This document shows positions 1 to 14,100 of a DNA stretch of 64,000 nucleotides, in pieces. A program made the translations under genes and the position numbers. Within the stretch, counting starts at the first letter, position 1, and every line of letters starts with the position of its first letter. Origin of the DNA: Hybos culiciformis (Eukaryota; Arthropoda; Insecta; Diptera; Hybotidae); the NCBI GenBank assembly GCA_964007475.1, contig OZ023275.1, positions 41,845,381 through 41,909,380 of the forward strand. Direction: 5' to 3'. The notes beneath the pieces were generated by a model. The model did not search any database and was not told the origin of the DNA. It saw only the letters and a list, made by a program, of their open reading frames with translations.

Positions 1-1934
1 AACATAAAAATAATTAACTATAATAGTGTATAATATAATATTTAAACAGTATTATAAAAGTTATATAACACTTATATATTTTATATTTTATTGTACTGTA
101 TACATATAGAAAATATGCTTTTTTGCATTTAAATAAAAATTTCAGGCCATATATTAAAAACAAACAAAGTTCAATATAAACAAAACTTTTTAATGTAATT
201 TAATAGAAGATGCGTTATGAACTTTTTGATTGCATTCTCCAAGTAAATAAAACCGTGATAGATTAAAAAAAAAAAAAAATGCTTGCTTTGGCGTCAGAAA
301 ACCTTGAACTTGTATTTATATGGATATGCAAGGAAAAGAAAAAAAAAACCAGACTTATTAATCTGATTGAATGCGTTTTGTTGCAGTATGATGAAAATCA
401 ATCAAATGAAAAGTCAAACATAAAGAAAAATTATATTAATAACAATTTTATTTTTATTTTATTTTTTTTAAATCCCAAACCAAAGAAAATGTGTTTATTT
501 AGTTTTTATTGGATTCCTTCTTATAATTTAAATAATACAACATAAAAATTTATGTTTTTAAAATTTTATTTAAAAAATTATAATAACAATAAGTTAAATT
601 TTTTTTATTATTAATATTATTATTATTATTTTTATTATTATTATTAATGTTCTATTGGCATGTATACTAAGTACATCAGGAATAGTTATGTGCAGCATAG
701 ATTAGAAAACAATCCAATTGTACTGATTTTTTTCTTAATGGAATAAAAGTTGCACTTTTTGAATAATTACAAGTATGAATATAAAATAATATACACATGA
801 TATAATTATTTTTGTTTAAAAACAAATCTTATTTAAATTTTTTTTTGTATGCCTTAATTGGGATCATGACATCGTACATCAAATCAGGATTTTGGTTTCT
901 ATCCATATCATAAATTAATATTTTTTAATGAAATTTTCAAACCAAATATTACATAATATACCTAGTCTTTTTTTTAAATTAATAAAATTTTCCATATGAA
1001 TTATATATACATATAAAAATAAGATACAAACTTTAACACTTATTTTTTTTTATTTTCCTACATTGTAAAAGTTATTTAATTGAAATAAAATTTTTGAACT
1101 AAAATGTAAGCTAAGTGAAATGGTTTGCATTCCATTATAAAGAAAACATTTTTATCATCATTTTAGTAAAAGTAAAAAAAAAAAATCCTAAACGCTACAT
1201 ATTAACCTAAACATAAAAATCATAAATTTTGATTTTTATCGACATTGAAATCGCAATTGTATGCCTACTTGATTTCTCACTTTATTCATTTAAAATTTTT
1301 TTTATTCATAATGTATGTATATGAAAATAAATGTTAAACAGATAAAAATCAGCATTTAACCTAAAAATAATAAGAAATCTTTCTTTTGCGAAAAAAAAAG
1401 AGAAATGAATAAAATAATATTAAGAATATTATTGAATTTAGAACGGAAATCATTTTTGTGGAAATATGAGTGAGAATTGAACGTACAGCACACATTTTTA
1501 TTTTTAATTTAATTTTATTTTTTTTGATTTTTTCACCTTCAAAGGTCAGTAAATGTGATATTATCTCAGCACTGTCGACAACATCTGTTGATCATGTTTA
1601 CATTGGAAGTATTATACACAGTCGAAATGTGTTTTATGTTAGAAAATAATAAAAACCACCAATGATGACACAACCAATATACTAAGAACATAATGTATAA
1701 CAAGAAAAATGTAATCAAAACATAATCAATATTTTCAGAAATCATAATCAAGATAAATCAAAAATCAAAAGACAAGTTACTATTAAGACAAATTCAAGAC
1801 ACAATTAAGTTACAATTGTATGCAAAAAGTAGCTAAGACCTGATCAAAACATAATTAATATTATTTCGTCGATGCATCAAAATAATAAAATACAGAAACA
1901 TATTGTGCTGTAAAACTTATAGTCTACGTTGGGC

Positions 1935-2051
1935 CACTCCAGCTTCAATCAAATAAGTACTTTCAGAGTGCATACTTTCTTCTTGAGTTTATCGAACATG
2001 TCGACAAAATATTTAATTCTTGGTGAAAGATTTTTTATAACAATTATCAAT
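1935..2051 (-). pseudogene. possible terminal-exon remnant
   Basis: After an acceptor-like TTTGTTATTAG the minus strand has about 36 open codons (NLSPRIKYFVDMFDKLKKK). A neighbouring frame of the same stretch reads STYLIEAGVAQRRL and then a stop. Composition is less AT-biased than its surroundings. It may be a frameshifted last exon of an unknown gene. Not recognised. Confidence 0.15.
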
Positions 2052-5000
2052 TCAACCTAATAACAAAAAAATTTTATTTTCAACTTGCAATTTGTATATT
2101 TTAGTTTCTTTAGCATCGAACATAATGTCATTAAATTAAAAATAACAATAATCATGAATTATTCTAATTTTTTATTTTATTTATGTTATTTAAACACTTT
2201 TTAAAATTATATTGTCCATAGTCACGATTTAATTTTCTACAAATTTAGGTAAATCGAACACTGACTTAAAAAAAAGAGAAACGCGTGCCAGCCACTCACC
2301 ATCTTATGATTTTAAAGTCATTGCATCAATAATTTAGATTATTTAAGAATCTAATATCTAAATGAGCTTATACTTATCTATAAACTTATATGTATTTACA
2401 TCAAATAATTTCCATAGTTTGAATAAAAAATATATACAAAATGTACATAAGTACATAAGTTTTTCAGACTCTTTGAAATCAGAAAATGCTTAAATCCGAA
2501 CCTGCTGACAATAATTAAAGTAAATAATTTTTCTCAGTTTTTATAATAACAATAATATAAAAAGAACTTCATGTTTTTCCATATTACAATTTTTATCAAA
2601 AATATTTTAGGTAATTTTACAAAATTATTTTCTCACACCTAGAATCGACCTGTGGTATTCCTGTGTTATTTAATTTTACATATATTTAAGATATTTTTTA
2701 ATAAAATTCATTCATAATTTTTTATTTATAAAGATAAAATCGAAAAAAATAAAAAAAAAATTTATATCTTTTTCATTATAATTATTGAATCAATAAATAA
2801 TTTTTCATGCTCGTACGATAATAATTTACCTACAAAAAAATATCATAATTTCATTTATTTTCCAGTACTTTTCTTCTTTATTGCAAACCTAAATTTTTAT
2901 AAATGAGAATTCTTAATAAAAAAGTGAATTAATCATCAATTATTTTTTTAACCAACTTTTGTTATTATTAAAATATTGCAAACTGGTTCAAAATTAGTCC
3001 TTAGTTTCTTGATATACATGTATAAAAAAAATAGTAAATAAACATGGTTTAAGTATTTTCTAACCGGTTTAGGTGATTTGTTAAAATTTTCTTTATTTTA
3101 TTTAAAAAAAAAATTTTTTTCTTTCTTTTTTAATTTGAATACATAAATTATTTAATTTAGTATTTTATATTAAAAAAAAAAATTTTTTTTTTGCTTTGAT
3201 TTTAAAAAGAATTTAGAATGTGAGATAATAAATTTCGTTTTTTAATTCAATTACAGGGTACTTCAAGAACAATTATTATTATTTATTTAGTACCTAACAA
3301 TTATTTATAATAATTATTTAATTATATTCGCAAAACTAAAGAGATCCTAACTAACAGAAGTTTATCGACTTTGGCACCGAAATGAGGAAAAGCGTTGAAA
3401 TCATCGAAGTTATAAAAAAACGAATATTCTATATTATATTTTTTCTCACATATTATTTTGTAAGATATTTTCAATATTTTCAGTTCTATAACGAAGCATT
3501 TTCATACGACTCTAATATTATTGACAATTTTGTCAAACTGTTATTCAAACTTGACCTTACTCTTTTTTAACTTGTTTACAAACCTGCTTATTTTGTGTTG
3601 AGTTAACTCATGTTAAACAATGATTCCACAAAGAAATCTAACATAAACAGTTTTTACTTTGGTTCATACAATTCTATATTGCAATTCAAAATATTAAAAT
3701 ATCACTTAAAACACCTTGTACGATTGTTATTTATAACACAATTAATAAAAACATAAATCTTAATACTCGGACATACATAATTAATGTTGAACCGAATAAA
3801 AAAAAATGATTGTATATAAAAAAAAAAAAAATAAGAAAGTGAAAATGTTATACATATTTTACTTATGTTAAAGGTATGTTGAACGAAAAAAAAAATGAAA
3901 GCTTTCTGGAGACATAAATTTAACATAAATATTGTGTGGAATATTAGTTTACATCGTACTCAAAAAAAAAAAAAAAACATAAATAAAGTTCTGATTAATT
4001 AATTTTTAACAATTTCATATAATTAATGACATACATAACTTTAATACTACTTTTAAATTATGTGGGTAATTAATTTTTTGAAATTCTAAATTGAAAACTA
4101 GTGGATTTTATTACAACTAATTAAATTTACACAATTTTCTCATACCACCTGAAGACCCATGAAACTTATGCTTTTTTTCGAAAAAAAAAAAAAAATATTT
4201 TGTTGTATCATGTCCCTATATATATATATATCTATTTAATATAAACACTGTTTTGTTTATTATGTTCATAGGAGTAACTTTAATGTAATAAATTATTTCA
4301 TATAAAGTTCACACAAAGGGCTAAGAACCAGATATATGACGACAAGATTAGTGCCAAATGTTTAATTCAATTTGGTTAAATATATTTTGTTCCATATTAT
4401 GTGTCAGGACAATTCTTTAACATTGTATTGATTCAGTTTATAATATTTAATATTTATTCACATTTAATCTTTTTTCTGAAATATCAAAAAATTATGTTTT
4501 AAACACTCAACATTTTTTAATAAATTTATTATAATAATTATAGAACATATATAAAAAGTAAAATAAAAAGTATATATGTATAATAAATTTTAGTAGATGT
4601 TTAACGCTCATTTAAAATAAAATTGTGTCAAATTAATGCTTTCAAAAAAAGTAAAAGTTTTTTTACCAAAAAAGTACATAAAATTCTTTATTAAAATTAT
4701 ATATTTTTTTTTGTCATAAAAAGAATAAAATATTAACTTTTACCAGTGTCAAACGTCCATCATTATCCACCCACGAGTTCATCAAAAAAAAATATTTCCA
4801 TAAGCTTCTATTAAATCAATTTTTTTTTGTTTTTTTTTTTTTTAAGATTGAAAGTTTGAATTCACTGAACATTGTTATCATATAATTTAGTTTAAGTTTA
4901 CTTATAAAAATTTTAATTTTGAAATTGATCTTGTTTTAAAAACGAAGGCAGTAAGAAAAATATTGGTTGTTAAAAAATTGATGTATATACATCATGGTGC

Positions 5001-5528
5001 CAGTCGGCTTAGTACGTACCATTTTACCAACAAGTTATGTAAAAGTACTCTTTTAATATTAGCTTTAATAAGATCATTCGCACACTATCTTCTGAAAGTT
5101 CGAATTAACAGACGTCATCATTATATAAACACTAAAGTAGCTAAGAAAAATAAATAAAAATACTAAATCCTCAACTCATTAAAGTTCTCGAATAGTGTCT
5201 ACATACTAGAAAAAAGAAACATATACTTATTACAAAAAACTTGGAAATCTGTTTTCACAAATTTAGAAAACTTAAAAGAAAATTTAGTTGAGAACGTAAA
5301 CTTTTCGAATTATCATCATTTTTTCGTTTCTTTTCCATCCAACCGTCTAATTTTTTCTTTATTGTAATGTCCAACAAAAAAAAAAATAGTTAAATAAAAG
5401 TTAAAAAAAAAGAAAAAAACAAATGGGTCAAGAATTTCCAACAAAAGAGTGCATTTTTTAACATAAATAAAATAAAAATCAAATTAAAAATAGAAAATAA
5501 TATGATATTAAAAATATATGTTTGTAAT

Positions 5529-5580
5529 GTCTACTAAAAAAACAAAATGAGGACAAACTGTTTTTTTTTTTTTAGTAGAC
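5529..5580. repeat. hairpin with 14-bp perfect stem
   Basis: GTCTACTAAAAAAA at 5529 is matched by TTTTTTTAGTAGAC ending at 5580, with a 24-base spacer. It may be a tiny MITE remnant. Confidence 0.6.
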
Positions 5581-7228
5581 AGAAATTTAACAATAATTTT
5601 ATTTTATAACCATGTTTGTAAGATAATATTGATCACTTACTTTTAATTTTTTTCATTTATTTTTTTTGTCAGTTTTTAATATTTAATTTTAAAGAAAATC
5701 ATTTTATTACCCACTTATGGCCCTTTAAAATCAATTTATTTATTTTTTTCCCTTTTGTCTACTTTTTTTATTTACCATAATAAGCGCGCTTAAATTTATT
5801 TTTAAAAACACCCGCATTTTTATTAACTTGACTATTATTGATATTATTATATGAATATATATCTATATTATTTTTCTAATAAATCAAAAGTACATATATA
5901 TTTTTAGTATTTGTGAACTTCGTTTTCTCAAAAATAAACTCCTGATTTAGAGTGAAGAAGCAATATCAATAATTGAAATCAACGAAATATATTTTTATAT
6001 TCTAAAGATGACGTTTCCATTAATAGTTTTTTTTGTTTTTTTTTAATTTTGACATTTAAAGATTTGATATTTTTTAAATGCATTAACATTTCAGGAATTT
6101 ATGAATTCTTTGAAATTTTCACATTCACATGGCATAAGAAAATCTATAAAAACTACAGCAGTTTTTTAGCACTTCTGGCGGTGTTTGTGTCTTGTAAACA
6201 TATAACTAACTAAATATATTAATTTTATTTTGTTAATATTATTAACATGATTTATTATATTTATTATAATTTTAAATGATATATTTTTGAACCTTACGCT
6301 AATTAAGATTTTTATTACACATATGCACATTACATTTGCAAAAATTCTATTTTGAAGTTATTATTTTTAATTTCTATTGCTATTAGTGAAATCTTTAATT
6401 TTACCGTTGTTACTATTTTAAATATAAAATTATATGGACATTATATTAACCTATTTCCGCATTATGTTAATAACTGATATCGAGCGTTAGTGCGTCTATT
6501 TTTCTGACTAAATTTAGTTTTAAATCTTAAACCATTTTAATTTATGTTAATTAGCTTAATGCAAAAAAAAAAATTCTGTAAATTTAAATTAATTTTCTTT
6601 TCACTTTCTTTTCAAGCTGTTTTTTCTGTTAGATAAAAATGTGTATTTTTTTTACCCATTGCATTCAGAATTCATCAACTTTTAATCAATTTTCTTATAG
6701 AATCAATTTTAACGTTTAAAATAAATATGAAATATAAATGAAGCTAAATTAAAATAGTTTTTTTTTTTGCTAATTTTTCAGGCCAAACGATGGACAATCA
6801 AAAGAAAAGTTTGGACATGAAATGGTTAAATATTTTACTTAAGGCTTTCAATTTTTTAAATTATGAAAATAATTTTTTTAATAAAAAAATTTTGAATAAT
6901 AGATACATATGCAAAAAATATTAACCATAAATTATTAAATGGCTTGTACATAATATATTTTAACTAAACAAAATATTAGTTTTACTCAATAATATAAATT
7001 TAAATAGTTATTTAGTGCCTGTGGCTGTGCAAACCTATTGATTGCGTTTTAAGTTTTTGATTGCCTTTTTGTTATTATTAAAACATAAAATAAGATATTT
7101 TCATTTTAATTAGCTTAGTTAGAGATTTATTTTTCAAATCGTGGTAATATTAATGCATTATATAGTTTTTGATATACATAGTTAGTAAATTTTTGATTTT
7201 TAGATCGTTAATTTTATCTGATTTTCAG

Positions 7229-7485
7229 CAAACAGAATACGAACTACATATGAAATGATTTCTGAATTAGGTGTTCTTAAAATCATATTACGAAATATTC
7301 CATTTTTCGAAAAGTTCGAGTACGGAACAGAATGCGGAATGAGGCCCCAGAATACATTAATATTAAACTGTCATGTTTCAAATGCATACTATAGTTTATA
7401 TAAAATTATTGAACATCATGATATTAACTTTTATGGTGACATAAACTACAGAATTGTAGTTCCAAATGTAAAAAATGAAAATTGA
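7229..7485 (+). CDS. unrecognised exon-like ORF, possibly the last exon of a small gene
   Basis: After an acceptor-like GATTTTCAG at 7228 the frame runs 85 codons to a TGA at 7485. Composition is balanced, with residues such as ISELGVLKIILRN and ECGMRPQNTLILNCH that are not products of homopolymers. A possible first exon, ATG at 6790 to 6808 with donor A|GTTTGG, follows another acceptor (TTTTTCAG ending at 6780). It would join in frame to make about 91 residues. I recognise no domain. It could equally be a decayed gene or a chance frame. Confidence 0.25.
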
Positions 7486-10400
7486 AAAATCTAATTATTC
7501 TGTTCCTTAAAAAATTATTTTAAAAATTTATGTTCGCAATTCCTACAAAAGTTTCTTACCTCTGATAAAAAAAAATATGCAATATTTATAGGAAGAATAT
7601 TGTGTGTCTTAGAGTCGTAATATACAAAAAAAATATATTTAATTCATTCATTCGTTCATTAATAATTTATTTTCCAATTTCTTTTTCAATGGAAATTGTA
7701 CTTCTTAAGTTAAAAAAGAAAATAAATGAAAGAATTTAATGAGAATCTAATAAAAATAACAAAATTCTCGTTCTTATTTTGTTAAACATTTTTATAATTA
7801 AAACGATCTAACGCATTGTGCAAAAACATATAAAAAAAAATTAAAATCAAAATATAGCTTTGTTCCAATTTCTTCCCACGTACTAAAAATTAAAAATTCT
7901 TAAGTCCGTTAGGGAGTTTTTAGTATAAATTTTATTCTTTCTTGGTACAATTAGAGGATTTTTTTGTTTTAGTAAAATTTTAGATTATCAAAATAATTAA
8001 TTTAAAAGTGGTATAATAAGCATTGTTAACGGATTTTCATTCAATTACAAGTTTCTGATTGTACTGCAGCACTGTTATCATAATGATGAATTTAAATCAT
8101 TACAAAAAAGCAATTTATTATATTCTTTTGGCATATCTTTTGCATCCGTCTTATATTCAAGATTATATTAAAAGTTTTTCCGTCTTTTGAGTGAAATTTG
8201 AGTGAATTTAGTTTTGTTGCTTAGTTCTGAATGTCCACGCACATGTAAATTCAACTTTCACATACCACTAATTAACAACAAAAGAAACATAATTTTTTTT
8301 TTTGAGATTTCAACAAAAAAAACTTCTGTAATTATTTTATTATTATTATTACAAATATTTTATGAAATTTTTTTTTTTTTTTTTTCAAAAATCAACAAAT
8401 TTTTTCATTTGTTTATTTTCTATAAAAAAAAAAAAAAAAAACAAAATAGTCCAATTTCCAATTTTCTAGAAATAAAAAAATCAATTCAACACCCTGAGCC
8501 TAAATTTTTGACATTTAACCTACTTTCTTATAATTCAAAAAAAAAATCCTATTAAAATAGATTAATGATTTTTTAATTCTGATGAAGTGAAAAAATAAAA
8601 AATAAATAAATATTGTAAAATTCTTTTGTCATTTTAAAATCATTTATTTGTATTAATAATATTTACCATGAATTGAATATGTGTGAATATCGGCTTCTTC
8701 TTCTTCACTTTTATTTTTAAATTGAAAAAAAAAAAAAAAACCATTAAATGTTGAATTTTAAGAACTTTCTAAAAAATGATAAAAAAAAAAAACATAATTA
8801 TTTATTAAATGTATGCTTTTTTTTTTTTTTAATATTTATGTTGTTAAGAAAATTTTTATCTAAATAAAAAATACGACAAAAAAAAATGTTAAAAATTGTG
8901 AGAGTAATAAATCAAGTTTCGCGCTTAAATCTTTCGTTTTTTTCTTACATTTTTTTAATTTTTTTTGCTGCAGCAATCAAATAAAAAATTTTTGCTAAAA
9001 GCCACAAAAGAAATGTTTTTTCATCTAAACGGTACGAAAATAAATTTTTAGGCTACTTAATATAAGTATAAATGGCCTAAAGAAAAAAAACTATTTTACG
9101 AATTTTTTCTGTTTTGCACTTTAATGAAATTAATTTTAACGTTTGAAATCTAGAAAAAAAAAATTGTCACACAAAATAATTTAGATTTTTTAATTTTGAT
9201 TAATGTTTTGTTGCTAAATGTCGTTTAATTTTCATCTTAACTAGACATTCAAAATGAAAGAATCATTAAGCATCATCATTAATAATTTAAATAAATATGA
9301 GAATTTTGAAAAAATTTAGGCGATAATTTCTTACCATATTACCACACTGAAGATTAGTTCTAGATGAATTGTAGAATTTGAAAAATTGATATTTTTTTTT
9401 TTTTTTAAATAATTATTATTATATTAACTGGATTTTATATTTATTCATATTTTTTATTAAATAAAACTGGTATTCATTTGAAATAAAAAGAACTCATCAC
9501 AGGACTTTGACTTTTATACATACAAAATCACAATGCATTAAAAATCAATTTAAAATAATTTGCATTTATTATTTCTGTACCAATGATTACTAGTTTTGTT
9601 ATTCTGTGTAAGCATTATTAAGAAGTCATATTTTCTAGTTTAACGAAATTTAAAATATATATTAACATAGAAATATTTATAGATTCTTATAAACTCAAAA
9701 AGTTGTCTTTGAAAGTCAGAAAAATAGTAGTTCTATTTTGATTTTCTTAGTTTTTACTTTCACCGTCAATTTTGATACTTATTCCTTCATCGTACCTAAA
9801 AAAATTATATTGTCACACTTTCAAGAAAAAATTGACTTCAAAATAGCATTACTGGTGAATTAATGCGATATGGTAGCTCAGGTTCAAAATCAAACAATAT
9901 AAAAATATGAGTCCCTAAAAATTTTGAGGGGCTGAAGTTAGCATCGTTTAAAGATCTTATTTATTTTTGAAACATTATTCAGACTAAATTAATTTAAGAA
10001 TAAATGTCATTCATCAAAAATAATAAATATTTTTTTAATAACACAATACTGTAAAAGCAAAATAAAGCTTGCGAATTTATTTTTTGAAGAGGTGAATATT
10101 AAAATAACAAATAAAAGTAACACCATCTGTCAAATTAATTTCAAAACTAAAAAATAAAGTTTTAAAAACTGTTAAAACTTTTAACTTACATAGATAGTTT
10201 TATTATTTCTTATTCCATTTATTATACATACTGATATGTACTTTTAGGCTTTCTTTAAATTTAGTACTAAATAGAGCTTGTATTGGTTTTTAATACAAAG
10301 AACATAGGTAGGTCAAAAATGAAAAAACGAAAAGACTATTATGTTTTCTTTAAATTCCGTCTGTCCCACACTAAAACGCTTTTAAATATTAAAATACTTG

Positions 10401-11185
10401 AACGATTTTGATCGTATGAATTCCAAAATTGCGCAATCTTCATTTCATCCTAGATAAATAATTATTCCCTTATTTTTGTATTATAATTATATTGTCATTC
10501 GTATTTCCAATATTGCAGATTCCACCAATATTTAACTAATCTTTGAAATTTGCTCAAATTTTAATTCTAAATCAAGTAAATTCTAGGTAGAGGTTTCAAG
10601 AAAAAAAAGTTATTAAATAATAGCTACTCCAAAATTATCGTAATAGTTTGCACATGACTTTATGTAAAACTTTCTGCAATATTATTTTCATAAAATAATA
10701 ATTAAAATCAAAAATCAGATCGTGAAATCTTTTTTTTTTATTTCCTTTTACTTACTTGCTTACTTACTAAATATGAATTTATTATATTTAATTTGTGATA
10801 CATATTTACAGCCTGTCTAGGCTTAGACTTTTATATCTTGATATTTTTCCGTGTTTTGTTTTAGTAAGGAAAGGTGTCCAACCTTTAAGAATCATGTTTT
10901 TATATTAAGATATATATTTTTAAAACCTTTTAACCAAAAGAAGTCCGCTCCTTCCCTTTTGGAAGTAAAATAAATCAAGATATTTAAAGTCAATAAGGTT
11001 GATGGTGAGTTATTAAAAGTGAACATAAAATAAATTTTTAAACAGGTAGATACTTCAAAATTTTACAAAAATTTTAATGAAAAATACATTGCGATAATTT
11101 TAAATTTATGAAAAATATTAAATAAAAAAATCTAATCTCAAATGAATAATTGAAATTGTTCATGAAAAATTTTATGTAGTATGTA
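7486..11185. other. AT-rich intergenic DNA
   Basis: Only poly-A/T tracts and one CGCGCTTAAAT word (8920). The long frame near 8202-8555 is homopolymer-driven. It ends at the 3' side of the NRF-6-like gene. Confidence 0.75.
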
Positions 11186-14100
11186 CTAATTTTTAAAAAC
11201 TAATTTTAATAATCTAATAACAGGTGCTTCAAACATTACGGAAATTACAAATGCGAAAATAAAAGAGATTACAGCATTTCCACAAAACATAATCAATATA
11301 AACCAATTATTAAGATGAATAGGACCTTCCATATCGTGTACCATTAATGTCATAATAACTGGATGAATTAAATAAGCGCAATAAGTTATTCGACTTAGTG
11401 GTAGAAAACCTTCATACGAAAGAATTTTATTTACTGTTGGAGAATAGCCCCAACAACAGCATATTACAATACCAGCAATACCAATTCCCCATGCTGTATG
11501 CCCAATGCTAACGTAAAAAGCTGTTGTCAACATACTCAATTCTCCAGACCATACTCCAAATATTAACGAGAATAATAAACCAACACAAAATAGCCACAAT
11601 AAAATTTTTATTAATTTTGATAATTTCGGTGGATTTTTTATTTTGAAAATAGCGTATCCTGCAATCATACCTATAAAATTATGAAAATTAATAATTTTAA
11701 TTCGTCGAAAATAAATCAAAAAGATATAGTGTTTGACATTGGAAAGAATTTTTCAACAAAGTTAAGAAAAGTGCAAATTTAAATAAAATTAAAAATTTTA
11801 AAGGCGGCCATTGGAGAATTGTTAAAAATATGTACAGAATTTCAAATTATATAAAATTACCTATAATATAACTTCCAATTCTTTGCCACGGTTTGTCGTA
11901 TAAGAAATTAAATGATTCAAAAGGCAATCGAACTTTATGCGTATAATTGAAATGAATTGATAAAATTCCTGAAGTTCCCCAAGAAATCAATAGTAATGTG
12001 AAAAGTGTAATAACAGAAGCTTTCATATACCTAAAATTAAAATATTAAGATTGCACACATGTTATAATAAAAAAATTTTCAAACCTTGTTGACAAAATCA
12101 ATAAAATAATTGCAATCACATAAAATTGAAAATCGTTGGCTAAATACCATGACCAAATCATACAAAGTTCTTCGAATGGATAAAAATTGTTTATATAAAG
12201 AATATTCCTCCACCAATAAGTAGAACAGGTTTCTGTTGGTAAAGTGTGGGTGAAAACAGCACTATTAACAACATATCTTAAAATGAAAAACTTTAATATT
12301 TATTATGTACACATATGCATTAAATATTTAACACGATACACTTAATCTAATTAATGTAATTTTGACTAATATTTTCTGTAAATTAGTCCAATTCAATTAT
12401 ATATCTGTATCATTGACTACTTGATAATATTCTTAAGTTTATTAATAACTACTCTGTTAACTAACCTTATTGAAATATCGTTAAAAAAGATCACAAACAA
12501 ATAAGCTGGAGTTAATCTAATGAAACGATATATGAACAAATAAAAACTTTGAAAAATTCCACATTGAATGAATGCCGATGTTGACATCTCGCGTTGTTTT
12601 GATTTTTTCATAAATATTAATGCCACTAAAATTCCACTTATGCAGAAAAATGAATCAACAGAAAATGTTGCATTTCCAATTATTTGATAAATGAATACTC
12701 TTTCAGTGATAACACGCAGAAACGGATTTTCTCCAATTCTAAACAACATTAAATAAGTATGAACCAATATAATCCATAACAGCGATAGAACTCTAATTCC
12801 ATGAACACAAGATATTGTACTCTAGAAATAAAAAATAAGCTCATTAATTTTTTGGTAAAATTAATAAATGACAATAATTTGCTTTAAATTTTTTCGAAAT
12901 AGCTCTCCAACTGTGCATATAAATATTTTTCTTGTTTAACTATTCTTTATTTTAAAAATTTCAATTTAATACATACCTCGTTTGGTTTTGATAATTTTAA
13001 AATATTTGAAGCATTTGTTGAAAATGAAAAACACGTAAAAAAATTATAAAAAAAATTCGTATCTGTCACATTAGTGCCTAATTTCATAGTATCGTCCAAA
13101 TTAGGATTCTTATCTTTAGTAATTTTCCTCAGATCATTTGATTCAATGTCAACATTATTGTTATTATTTGTCATTTGATTCATTTGATAAAGTTCGAACG
13201 ATGATTTACCATTACTATTTACTTCATTTTTAATTTGACTTTCAGCTTTGGATTGATCCGGTAAAACATTTTTAATTGGTTTAAAATAACTTTCAAGCCA
13301 GGTTGCATAACAGATAATCAAAATCAAGGATATCGTTATTCCGCTAAAATAGAAACCAATATATTATATTACTTATGGTGAATAACATTTTTTTCCTAAA
13401 TATCTTGCCTAAAGATTCGGAATTTCAAATCTTTCATGATGTCGTAATTACCAGGCACACGACGAACATTCAAAACTTCGATTAATGGATCAGGTCCACT
13501 AGAATTAGAAGCCATTATTAATTTGTAATGTGGATCTAATTCGAAAATTGTTTGAATATCCTTAGGCACACATGAACTGGGGAGGCACTGAAATTAAAAT
13601 ATTATTATTGCTAACTGGAGAAACATTTGTTTGAATATACTTACTTCTCCCATTTCAAGCACAGTTGTCTAAAATAAAAAACAGATTAAAAATATGAAAT
13701 TGTTTAGAATAAAAAACTCTCACCAAATTAGTTGGTAGTGCTAACTTTAACGAAACTCTGGCTATAAAAAAACTGAAATTAAATTTTCTGCTTATTTCGT
13801 TGCCACGATTAATTTCTAAGCAAAATTTTTTTTCCCCAACCCAAACATTTCCACCAAATAATAATTGGGCTCGATAATGACCCGAAGAATCATAAGCTAA
13901 AAAAAGAGATATAATAAATAAATAAATTATTGGAAAAACCCAGCTTGGCGTAAATCGATTCTCTAACAGTTAAAGTACCAAAAGGCAGGCATCAAAATAG
14001 GATGGAAAACAATTGTTGTCATAAAATTTAAAATTATAAAGCATTATACCTTTTTGTGCCCATTCATAATTGCTATTCAACGCCGACAGATATCCTAAGA

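Larger units (their letters stand above)
1..6780. other. AT-rich DNA without a recognisable gene
   Basis: Homopolymer runs, a TTA microsatellite (599-650), the hairpin at 5529, the possible remnant at 1935-2051 and one GCGCGCTTAAATTT word at 5784. Open frames at 279, 3382, 3702 and 4963 have chance composition and no splice or domain support. Confidence 0.7.

Noticed and set aside
4963..5157. 64-codon frame with mixed composition
   Set aside because: No recognisable motif, no plausible splice partners, basic residues mostly from AAA codons; treated as chance.
8202..8555. 117-codon frame rich in Phe and Lys
   Set aside because: It is driven by poly-T and poly-A runs, like those near 22828, 26284, 35942 and 36621; no domain, splice or codon signal.
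9870..9910. tRNA-like words (TGGTAGCTCA, GGTTCAAAATC)
   Set aside because: No cloverleaf can be folded: no acceptor stem and wrong distances. I found no tRNA or rRNA gene in the window.
10330..10420. Stretch resembling the CCGTCTGTC motifs seen in many insect repeats
   Set aside because: Only one short, degraded match; no boundaries or repeat structure to define an element.
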